Source of the DNA: W0P28-013 sp963638355
GTDB lineage: Bacteria; Bacteroidota; Bacteroidia; Bacteroidales; Paludibacteraceae
DNA length: 6,976 bases
Reading direction: 5' to 3'
NCBI GenBank assembly: GCA_963638355.1
Contig: CAVHRT010000088.1
Span: 1-6,976 of the forward strand
Below are positions 1 to 5,450 of this stretch, in pieces (the stretch's first letter is position 1; every line of letters starts with the position of its first letter). The notes below the pieces were generated by a model. It was not told the origin of the DNA. It did no database searches and saw only the letters and a program-made list of their open reading frames with translations. The position numbers and the translations under genes are program-made.

Positions 1-36
1 CATTTTCACTAGGGAAATGCATTTTTTTGACCTTTT

Positions 37-68
37 TTTGCTCAGCTCGGCAAAATGTATTAACTTTA
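37..68 (+). promoter_or_regulatory. Candidate Bacteroidetes-type promoter for operon A
   Basis: TTTG at 37-40 is followed after 20 bp by TAACTTTA at 61-68. The Bacteroidetes primary sigma consensus is TTTG at -33 and TAnnTTTG at -7 with about 19-21 bp between, so only the last base of the -7 box deviates. Transcription would start near 75, leaving a leader of roughly 270 nt before the ATG at 343, which is long. No better match was found nearer to that ATG. The -7 box sits just upstream of the 12-bp repeats, so a protein binding those repeats could control it. Confidence 0.35.
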
Positions 69-93
69 CTAGTACAAAGGCGTTTCAAAGTTG

Positions 94-129
94 AAAACTT
101 TCGCCAAAACTTTCGTCAAAACTTTCGTT
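94..129 (+). repeat. Three tandem 12-bp repeats (AAAACTTTCGYY)
   Basis: Three head-to-tail units at 94-105, 106-117 and 118-129 share AAAACTTTCG and differ only in the last two bases. The first unit also forms part of an imperfect inverted structure: GGCG (79-82) can pair with CGCC (102-105), and AAAGTT (87-92) with AACTTT (96-101). The short direct repeats lie just downstream of a promoter-like pair, which fits an operator array or iterons for a DNA-binding protein. The 89-aa helix-turn-helix protein encoded downstream is the obvious candidate binder, but this is inference. Confidence 0.6.
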
Positions 130-342
130 TTGGGGCTGCAAAAAAAGAGCCCACAACGACCTACCACTTGACCAAGTTTTTCTCCCACGAAAGAGCCAAA
201 CGCACAAGCACATCGCACCGCGTAACGAGACACCCTAGTACAGCAACGGAATACATGCCGGGTTTTGTCGTATAAGGGGGTCGTCAGGCTTTTGGCATTT
301 TTTTAGTTATTTACTCCCGTCACCTTTTAATTTTTTGGGCTT

Positions 343-612
343 ATGATAAGCAAAGAAATTAAATCCTTCAGGCAATTTATGCTTGAACTCGACCACGACA
401 CACGATCCGTGGTCCTCCAAAAAATCTTTAATCAGTGTTATGTGAGCTCTACGGCCGTTCGGCTGTGGGTGAACGAAAAATCTTCGCCGCAAGAGTGGCG
501 CAGGAAAATCATCAGACGCATTGCCAAACGCTATGGCTGCGTGGTGATGTTTGAACCAATCAAGCGCAGGCAATGCCTTGACTATTTAGACGAGCAGGGA
601 GGAGAAGTATGA
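343..612 (+). CDS. Small helix-turn-helix-like DNA-binding protein (putative)
   Basis: This 89-residue basic protein is the first gene of operon A. Residues about 23-42 look like a helix-turn-helix: a helix around VVLQKIFN, a short turn, then SSTAVRLWVN as the recognition helix, followed by a basic helix (EWRRKIIRRIAKRYG, 51-65). The pattern recalls small Cro/YdaS-like phage regulators, but I cannot name a family. Its stop overlaps the start of the primase-helicase gene as ATGA (609-612), so the two are translationally coupled. An obvious Shine-Dalgarno is absent before ATG 343. It could be a regulator of the operon or a replication accessory factor that binds the upstream 12-bp repeats. The coding call is fairly safe because of the coupling; the DNA-binding role is inferred from the sequence pattern. 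Confidence 0.7.
   Translation: MISKEIKSFRQFMLELDHDTRSVVLQKIFNQCYVSSTAVRLWVNEKSSPQEWRRKIIRRIAKRYGCVVMFEPIKRRQCLDYLDEQGGEV
596..604 (+). promoter_or_regulatory. Strong Shine-Dalgarno for the primase-helicase
   Basis: AGGGAGGAG lies four bases before ATG 609, inside the end of the preceding gene. It fixes the start of the large protein and, with the ATGA overlap, shows coupled translation. Many Bacteroidetes genes lack such a site, so its strength is notable. Confidence 0.75.
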
Positions 613-3389
613 CACTGAAAGAGAAAATCCTTCAAGCGAGTGATTATGGCAAAGACATCATCGTTCGCCTTTATCCCGAGAGTGCTGAATGCTTTGGCAC
701 CAACCGCAAGTTCCGTATTCGCGAAGAGAAGACCGCTTCTACTTCGCTTAAATTGGTTGAAAGCAAAGGCGGCATCACCTATTGGGCCGTGAACGATTGG
801 GGGAGTGGCAGCAACAAAGGACTGAATGCCATCGACCTCTATGCGCAGTTTTATGGCATCACTTTCCCGCATGCCTGTCAACTACTCGCCAACGAGCTTG
901 GCATCGACACATCGCTGCAAAAGGAGGTAAATAAGCCCATAATCGAGCAGCGCGTTAGGCGAACGAATGAAACTCCTGGCATGTTCCAGTACCTCGAAAA
1001 AGAGTTCACCGACGAAGAACTGTTCATCATGGGACCATTCGTCAGTAGGCGAGTGATGGAGCGCTACGGCTGGAAATCGCTCAGCGAGTACGACATCATC
1101 AAGCAGGACAAAGTCACCGAGATTCACGCAAATGAGAATTATCCCATCTTTGCGCGCGATTGCGGCGACTTTTACAAGATCTATAAGCCGTATGAGTTCG
1201 ACAAGCAATACCGCTTCGTCTACATGCCAAAATACAAGGACAGCAGTATTCATACCAAAGACTTCATCAATGGTCTGAAAGAGATCAACGCTGCCCTTAA
1301 CGAGATGCACAACGGCAGCCACGGCGAAGATGACGAAAACATCGAAACGCACAGCGACAAGAAACTCTCCGCCATCTTCATCTGCTCGGGCGAACGTGAT
1401 GCCATGAACATCGCTGGCATGGGCTATTATCCTGTGTGGTTCAATTCCGAAACGGCAAACATCACCTACGAGCAGTATCATCTGCTCAAAAGTAAGGCTC
1501 ACACCATCTACAACATTCCTGACATTGATGAAACGGGTCTCAGACAGGGCGGAAAACTCGCACTGCAGTACATCGACCTGCGAACGGTAGAGCTGCCACA
1601 ATGGTTGAACGAACGCCGTGACAATCGTGGCAGACCTCGCAAAGACCTGCGCGATTTTGTTGAACTGCAACCCCGTAAGGAAGCCAAGAGAGATTTTGAT
1701 AACCTAGTCGCTGCATCGATGTCCGCTTGCTTTTGGGAGACGCTGCACATCGGCAAACGTGAGGTCATCAATATCCGCGTCACATCGCTGCTTTATTACC
1801 TCAAATTGGCAGGTTTCCGCCGTTGGCAAGATCCGTATTCACAACGATGGTTCTTTGTCCAAATAAAGGGCTATAAAGTCACCAAATGCGACATTAGCGA
1901 CATCCGTGACTTCATCATAAGGGAGATCAAACGCAGGCATTTGCCAACCGAGGTTTTGGAATCGTTCATCTTGAGTGGTAAGACCTCGCGATCGGTCTTC
2001 GACAACCTCGAGAGTGCTAGCCTTGAGTTCCGTGATTTGGGAGAAAAGAAGATACTCCATTTCCAGAACGGCGACTTTAGTGTGGACAAAAACGCTTTTG
2101 AGAAAATAACTGCTTTGCAGTCGTATTATTGGGCAAATAAGGTTGTACCGCATGCTATCCATCGTCTGCCATCGAGCTACCAGTACGATGCCAATACAGG
2201 CAAAATAAGCTTTCTGGGACATCCCTCGAAGGTCTATAGGTATCTTACCAACACTTGCCGTGTTCATTGGCGTGATGAGTACGAAAATAAGGCTACTGGC
2301 AATGACTACGAGGATAGTCAATACCGTGAGAAGTACAAGTTCTCTCTTTATGGCGATCGCCTCACTCCTGAGCAACAGGAAGAGCAGGTCATGCACTTGC
2401 TCAACAAGATGTATGTCTACGGCTACTTGCTCTACGGTAAGAAATCCGATAGCCATGCTTTTGCTGTTTGGGCTATGGAGAACCAAGACTTGGAAGTGAA
2501 CTATTGCTCTGGTGGATCGGGGAAAACGCTTTTCTATCGTTGTCTTGAGAAAACAGGCTTTTTGAAGATTCTCACCCTCGATGGACGCAATCCGATGCTC
2601 TTCAACAACAATCACTACATGGAGCGAGTGGACTACGATACCGACATCATTCATTTTGAGGATACCAACTTCGATTTCAAATTCCAAGCTGTCTATGGCA
2701 TCATCGACAGTGGTGTGACTGTCAATCGAAAGAACGAGGGTTCGTTCGTTATCCCTTATCAGGCTGCGCCTAACTTGGTGATGTGCTCCAACTTTGCTCC
2801 GCCAGATAACAATCCCTCAACGCGTAGACGCATCATTCCTGTCATCTTTTCCGATTACTATCACTACAAAGTGGACAATGCCTATCAAGAGACACGACAG
2901 GTGAAGGACGACTTTGGTACCGATCTTTTCAATCACTCTTATACCGAAGAGGATTATAACGCGGATATCAATTTTATGATTGACTGTCTGCAGTTATTCC
3001 TTACGATGAAGAGTGAAAACAAGGTTTGTCAACCTCCGTTGGTCAACTTCGAGAAGCGAATCCATCACCAGTTGATTGGCGATGTACTGCTCGAGTTCTT
3101 CGATGACTATTTCATCGATCAGGGTAACACCGACCGACTTATTCCCAAGTTTGATGTCTATAACGCACTCAAGCGATGGAGTGATGGTCGCAATGCTTAC
3201 TTGACTATGACTCGGTTTAAGAAGACGTTGATAGAGTATTGTAAGTATCGCGATTTTGAGTTTAATCCAGCATCGCTGTGTACTTCTAACGACAATCGTA
3301 TCATTTGTAAACGAGATGAGGGTGATCGCAAGATAGCCATGGAGTGCATCTGTGTACATGTCCCAGGTAACAACATACAATTGGACTAA
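609..3389 (+). CDS. TOPRIM primase - SF3 (D5-like) helicase replication protein
   Basis: A 926-residue replication protein, likely to prime and unwind the element's own DNA in the cytoplasm. Residues about 35-100 resemble the DnaG CHC2 zinc-finger domain (REEKTAS, YWAVNDWGSGS, NAIDLYAQFYGITFPHA, LLANELGI) but lack the zinc-binding Cys/His set. A TOPRIM core follows at about 253-350: SGERDA (260-265) supplies the acidic E262, and PDIDETG (304-310) the DxD pair D305/D307. The C-terminal half is an SF3/D5-type AAA+ helicase: a D5_N-like lead-in (480-530), Walker A SGGSGKT (634-640), Walker B DIIHFED (679-685), sensor CSN (726-728) and an arginine cluster STRRR (737-741). Residues 810-890 look like the winged-helix tail usual in such proteins. 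Phages, satellites and plasmids use this architecture for theta or rolling initiation. No archaeo-eukaryotic primase motif was seen. The domain call is firm; the biological role is inferred from the family. Confidence 0.9.
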   Translation: MTLKEKILQASDYGKDIIVRLYPESAECFGTNRKFRIREEKTASTSLKLVESKGGITYWAVNDWGSGSNKGLNAIDLYAQFYGITFPHACQLLANELGIDTSLQKEVNKPIIEQRVRRTNETPGMFQYLEKEFTDEELFIMGPFVSRRVMERYGWKSLSEYDIIKQDKVTEIHANENYPIFARDCGDFYKIYKPYEFDKQYRFVYMPKYKDSSIHTKDFINGLKEINAALNEMHNGSHGEDDENIETHSDKKLSAIFICSGERDAMNIAGMGYYPVWFNSETANITYEQYHLLKSKAHTIYNIPDIDETGLRQGGKLALQYIDLRTVELPQWLNERRDNRGRPRKDLRDFVELQPRKEAKRDFDNLVAASMSACFWETLHIGKREVINIRVTSLLYYLKLAGFRRWQDPYSQRWFFVQIKGYKVTKCDISDIRDFIIREIKRRHLPTEVLESFILSGKTSRSVFDNLESASLEFRDLGEKKILHFQNGDFSVDKNAFEKITALQSYYWANKVVPHAIHRLPSSYQYDANTGKISFLGHPSKVYRYLTNTCRVHWRDEYENKATGNDYEDSQYREKYKFSLYGDRLTPEQQEEQVMHLLNKMYVYGYLLYGKKSDSHAFAVWAMENQDLEVNYCSGGSGKTLFYRCLEKTGFLKILTLDGRNPMLFNNNHYMERVDYDTDIIHFEDTNFDFKFQAVYGIIDSGVTVNRKNEGSFVIPYQAAPNLVMCSNFAPPDNNPSTRRRIIPVIFSDYYHYKVDNAYQETRQVKDDFGTDLFNHSYTEEDYNADINFMIDCLQLFLTMKSENKVCQPPLVNFEKRIHHQLIGDVLLEFFDDYFIDQGNTDRLIPKFDVYNALKRWSDGRNAYLTMTRFKKTLIEYCKYRDFEFNPASLCTSNDNRIICKRDEGDRKIAMECICVHVPGNNIQLD

Positions 3390-3413
3390 TTGAATGCTAT
3401 CCACGTTAATAGT

Positions 3414-3442
3414 AAGCAAGGAGTTATCTCCTTGCTTTTTTT
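3414..3442 (+). terminator. Rho-independent terminator of operon A
   Basis: A perfect 10-bp stem, AAGCAAGGAG (3414-3423) with CTCCTTGCTT (3428-3437), closes a TTAT loop and runs into a T tract ending at 3442. It begins 24 bp after the primase-helicase stop codon and separates operon A from operon B. Confidence 0.92.
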
Positions 3443-3488
3443 GCCACTTGGACAGAATTTTTTTTACTATTCTTATCATAGATATAAA

Positions 3489-3587
3489 TTGTAACTTTGT
3501 AACTTAATGAAAAAAATAGTATATAACTATCTAATAATAAGTAAGTTAGGTCGGTTACAAAAAGTTACAAAAGGTTACAAAGTTACA
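3489..3587. repeat. GTTACAA iteron-like array with 14-bp inverted repeat
   Basis: TTGTAAC occurs at 3489-3495 and 3497-3503. Its complement GTTACAA occurs at 3554-3560, 3564-3570 and 3574-3580, and shortened as GTTACA at 3582-3587. Steps are 10, 10 and 8 bp on the right and 8 bp on the left, so sites lie close to one helical turn apart. TGTAACTTTGTAAC (3490-3503) is the exact reverse complement of GTTACAAAGTTACA (3574-3587), with 70 bp between the arms. The design fits a protein that binds two separated clusters, perhaps looping the DNA, or a set of origin iterons. Confidence 0.75.
3492..3499 (+). promoter_or_regulatory. Candidate -7 box overlapping the left repeat cluster
   Basis: TAACTTTG fits the Bacteroidetes -7 consensus TAnnTTTG exactly and lies within the left inverted-repeat arm. 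No TTTG is present at the expected -33 distance, so this is weaker than the site at 3638. If it is used, the transcript would cross the right-hand repeat cluster, and a protein bound at the left arm would block it directly. Confidence 0.3.
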
Positions 3588-3613
3588 GTGCAATCCAAGT
3601 ATTTTTCAAAAAA

Positions 3614-3645
3614 TTTTTTAGTCGAAAAACTATGGCTTACTTTTG
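3614..3645 (+). promoter_or_regulatory. Candidate promoter of operon B
   Basis: TACTTTTG at 3638-3645 fits the Bacteroidetes -7 consensus TAnnTTTG, and TTTT at 3614-3617 lies 20 bp upstream where TTTG is expected. A start near 3652 would give a leader of about 45 nt. That leader is A-rich and lacks a Shine-Dalgarno, as is usual in this phylum, and it supports ATG 3696 as the start of the coiled-coil gene. Confidence 0.55.
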
Positions 3646-3695
3646 CACCACAATCAGTAAAAACCAATAAAAATCAAACCAAAATCAATTCAAAA

Positions 3696-4493
3696 ATGGA
3701 AACAAAAACACTAGCATTTGATGTTCGAGACATCGAACAGTTCAAGGAGATCTTCCCTGACTTCAAGTCGGGAAAGATGTCAGGACGAGAATTGGGGAAT
3801 AAGTTGCTTGAAGTTCTGCAAGATCAAGCTGCAACCCCCGAATTCATGCACTTGCAGCAGGAATTGCAAGATTCAATCAACGTAAAAAATGAACTCCAAG
3901 AGAGGTTGCAGGCAAACAATCAACAAGTTGCAGAGCTGCAAGACCGCTGCAACCAACTTGAAGCCCAACTTGCAGAAAAGGTTGCAGAAAAAGCTTCAAC
4001 CTCCGAAATCATTGACTTGCAACAAAAACTGCAAGACAAATGCGACCAACTTGAGGCACGACTTGCAGAAAAACTTGCAGAAACCACTGCAACCACCGAA
4101 TGCAAGCACATGCAGCAAGAACTGCAAGCCATGTTGCAGGACTTGCAGGACAAAAATGCAACACTTGAAGCTCGCTGCAAGGAGTTGAAGTTGCAGTTGA
4201 AGGAGGCATTGAACCGCCAAGATGCGTACGCATTCACGCCGTATTTCAAGCAACTTATTGAAGTGATGACTGTCAAAATTAACGAAATCTCCGAAACCAA
4301 TTATTCAACTACCGATGTCATCATGCAATCGCTTTTCGCAACTTACTTCAATAGCCATACTTCAATCCGCTATACCTACCCAATGAGTAGGGGAGAGCTG
4401 CTCGCGTTGGCTCAGCAGTACTATCCTGAACTCAGGAACGAAAAAGAACTGTTCAATTTTATGATTCACAAAATAAAGGAGGAGGAATCATGA
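3696..4493 (+). CDS. Coiled-coil protein with Leu-Gln-rich repeats, unknown function
   Basis: This 265-residue protein opens operon B. I place the start at ATG 3696 because the promoter candidate at 3638 and the A-rich leader lie inside the longer frame that begins at 3507. Residues 1-45 form a short, probably helical head. Residues about 45-172 are a long coiled coil rich in Leu, Gln, Glu, Lys and Ala. It includes two adjacent 31-residue units (81-111 and 112-142, starting LQDRCNQLEA and LQDKCDQLEA) and a partial third. Four cysteines (C85, C116, C136, C161) are unusual for a cytoplasmic coiled coil. Residues 175-265 look globular, with no signal peptide or membrane segment. A DNA-binding head or tail joined to a coiled coil would recall KfrA-like plasmid proteins, but I see no clear helix-turn-helix. 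It could be a scaffold, segregation or structural protein. Its DNA carries the hexamer array at 3816-4196. Confidence 0.8.
   Translation: METKTLAFDVRDIEQFKEIFPDFKSGKMSGRELGNKLLEVLQDQAATPEFMHLQQELQDSINVKNELQERLQANNQQVAELQDRCNQLEAQLAEKVAEKASTSEIIDLQQKLQDKCDQLEARLAEKLAETTATTECKHMQQELQAMLQDLQDKNATLEARCKELKLQLKEALNRQDAYAFTPYFKQLIEVMTVKINEISETNYSTTDVIMQSLFATYFNSHTSIRYTYPMSRGELLALAQQYYPELRNEKELFNFMIHKIKEEES
3816..4196. repeat. Intragenic TTGCAG/CTGCAA hexamer array
   Basis: CTGCAA starts at 3816, 3829, 3936, 3947, 4029, 4087, 4122 and 4175. TTGCAG starts at 3852, 3906, 3928, 3970, 3982, 4063, 4075, 4134, 4143 and 4191. That makes 18 copies of one hexamer, counting both strands, in 381 bp; TTGCAA (3864, 4017) and ATGCAA/G (4100, 4110, 4156) fill some gaps. 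Nine copies fall on Leu-Gln codons, seven are shifted by one base (Val/Leu-Ala-Glu, Ala-Ala-Thr, Thr-Ala-Thr) and two by two bases (Arg-Cys-Asn, Arg-Cys-Lys). Steps of 11-13 bp are common, most clearly from 4063 to 4156. The counts are read directly from the sequence; that it acts as a DNA signal is inference. Confidence 0.65.
3936..4121 (+). repeat. Two 93-bp tandem units within the coiled-coil gene
   Basis: Units 3936-4028 and 4029-4121 encode residues 81-111 and 112-142 and keep most of their bases, for example the LQD(R/K)C(N/D)QLEA opening and the LAEK segment. They indicate an in-frame duplication that lengthened the coiled coil by 31 residues and has since diverged. Confidence 0.75.
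4476..4486 (+). promoter_or_regulatory. Strong Shine-Dalgarno for the 96-aa gene
   Basis: A purine-rich AAGGAGGAGGA run lies a few bases before ATG 4490, inside the end of the coiled-coil gene. It fixes the start and, with the ATGA overlap, indicates coupled translation, as at the junction near 609. Confidence 0.75.
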
Positions 4494-4780
4494 CTGCAAA
4501 AGAACAACTGCTGATGGCTGCCGTAAAGCCATTTTTGCCGCAAATCAAGCAGCAACTCACTCCTGCTTTGGAGATGTTCGTCGAATCGCGCTTGAAAGAG
4601 ATAGAGGTGCATAAAGCCATTGCCGACACCAAACCTCTCATGCTCATCTGCCATGACGCTCAAGGGAACATCTACCTTTGCGATGCACTCATGAAAGGCG
4701 TTGAAATAGCCGGAATTACGCGAAAAGTGTCGCTCGATGTCTTGACCAACCAAATCATTGCTAACTTAACCGACATGTGA
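4490..4780 (+). CDS. Small conserved-looking protein of unknown function
   Basis: I do not recognise this 96-residue protein. Residues 1-45 look like amphipathic helices (FLPQIKQQLTPALEMFVESRLKEIE). A short strand-turn-strand segment follows (PLMLICHDAQGNIYLCDALM, 49-68), and then further helices. There is no signal peptide and no membrane segment. Its start overlaps the coiled-coil stop as ATGA, and it ends one base before the next start, so it sits firmly inside operon B and is probably made in step with its neighbours. The strong ribosome-binding site and tight packing support it as a real gene. A partner of the coiled-coil or membrane protein is the simplest guess. Confidence 0.75.
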   Translation: MTAKEQLLMAAVKPFLPQIKQQLTPALEMFVESRLKEIEVHKAIADTKPLMLICHDAQGNIYLCDALMKGVEIAGITRKVSLDVLTNQIIANLTDM

Positions 4781-4781
4781 T

Positions 4782-5450
4782 ATGAACGACGACGCAACAA
4801 CCGAAATCATCGACAACGCTCCAACGGGGACATTCGAGGACTTTATGCAGATGGCAGACGAGCCAAACGAGATACCTGTGGACGAAATGCCCGTAGGCGA
4901 TGAGGTGGAAGAGGAACTCATCAACGAGATCAATCAACCAAAAGACCCGATGGGCATCACGGTCGAACCCGATGATGATAGCCTGCAGGCAAAGGACATC
5001 TTGGACGATGAAGCGTTCAAATTCTCTGGCGAGATGCTCTCGTTTGGAATTGATGTCGGCGCAGCCTATCTCTTAGCTTGGATCGCTCATCAGCCCTTGG
5101 AGACCTATCGCTTGCCCCCGAAAGACTTGAAAAAGTTGGAGAAGGTGATCGCCAAATGCACGCGCGACACCAAGCTGATGCTATCGCCATGGCAAGGGCT
5201 TTTTGTGGTGCTGATTGCCATCTATGGCATGAAGATTCCGCAAGTGATAGAGGCTCGCCGAGAGTGGAAAGAGGGACAAATGCAACTGAAAGAGTATGAT
5301 AGAGAAGATAAAGCAATTCCTGTTCGGGACGAGGGCAGAAGAGATACCAACAGTGCGCCCAACGCTGACCAGCCAACAGCTGATGCAGCAGATGGCGCTA
5401 CGGGAGCAGGTGATGCAGCAGAACCCGAAAGCAGCCACACGGACCAGTAA
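4782..5450 (+). CDS. Two-pass membrane protein with acidic N-terminus
   Basis: This 222-residue protein has three parts. Residues 1-80 are acidic and probably disordered (many Asp/Glu, with DEPNE and PDDDS). Two hydrophobic segments follow, about 85-102 (MLSFGIDVGAAYLLAWIA) and 133-151 (LSPWQGLFVVLIAIYGM), linked by a basic loop with LPPKDLKKLEKVIAKC. Residues 155-222 form a charged and then low-complexity tail rich in Ala, Asp, Thr and Gly. The two segments suggest a hairpin in the inner membrane with both ends on the same side. The start follows the previous stop by one base with no Shine-Dalgarno, implying coupling. Residues 172-222 are also read in another frame as the beginning of the ATPase. 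I know no family match. A membrane anchor or portal partner for the adjacent motor ATPase is inferred from gene order. Confidence 0.78.
   Translation: MNDDATTEIIDNAPTGTFEDFMQMADEPNEIPVDEMPVGDEVEEELINEINQPKDPMGITVEPDDDSLQAKDILDDEAFKFSGEMLSFGIDVGAAYLLAWIAHQPLETYRLPPKDLKKLEKVIAKCTRDTKLMLSPWQGLFVVLIAIYGMKIPQVIEARREWKEGQMQLKEYDREDKAIPVRDEGRRDTNSAPNADQPTADAADGATGAGDAAEPESSHTDQ

Larger units (their letters stand above)
1..342. other. Non-coding leader region of the module
   Basis: I find no convincing gene here. The one forward open frame (27-275) has an arginine-rich composition created by the 12-bp tandem repeat and resembles no family I know. The stretch holds T-rich runs at 22-28 and 33-39, a 10-bp palindrome AAATGCATTT (15-24), a promoter-like pair (37-68), an imperfect hairpin (79-105) and three tandem 12-bp repeats (94-129). 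From about 130 to 342 I see no further clear signal. It probably serves as the 5' control region of the first operon, and the element boundary may lie within it or to its left. Confidence 0.6.
3443..3695. promoter_or_regulatory. Inter-operon control region, possible origin or operator
   Basis: This AT-rich stretch between the operon A terminator and ATG 3696 contains no gene that I accept. It holds two TTGTAAC elements (3489-3503), four GTTACA(A) elements (3554-3587) in the opposite sense, a perfect 14-bp inverted repeat, and two -7 box candidates (3492-3499 and 3638-3645). Dense short repeats in AT-rich DNA beside a primase-helicase gene are typical of replication origins and also of autoregulated promoters. 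The sequence alone does not decide between the two. Confidence 0.6.

Noticed and set aside
1..28. Terminator of an upstream gene (CATTTTC/GAAATG hairpin with T run)
   Set aside because: The stem is short and bulged, and the upstream gene is outside the window, so it cannot be supported.
94..129. Start of a CRISPR array
   Set aside because: The repeats are 12 bp and contiguous with no spacers, and no cas gene is present.
27..275. 82-residue forward open frame
   Set aside because: Its NFRQNFRQNFR sequence is the translation of the 12-bp tandem repeats, the rest is basic and low-information, and no ribosome-binding site precedes it.
262..290. dif-like (XerC/XerD) site around GTCGTATAAGGGGG
   Set aside because: The CGTATAA half resembles a XerC arm, but no TTAT-type XerD arm follows at the 6-8 bp spacing, and no partner site was found at the right edge.
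882..2687. Long minus-strand open frames opposite the primase-helicase (882-1670 and 1839-2687)
   Set aside because: They lie antisense to a gene with clear catalytic motifs, have no recognisable domains, and arise from the codon composition of the sense gene.
3507..3695. 63-residue N-terminal extension of the coiled-coil protein
   Set aside because: It translates the GTTACAA repeats and the promoter candidate at 3638, and ATG 3696 has a typical A-rich Bacteroidetes leader.
3889..4188. Second forward frame within the coiled-coil gene
   Set aside because: It stays open only because of the TGCA-rich repeats; its Cys/Asn/Lys/Leu-Gln pattern is the shifted reading of the same repeats.
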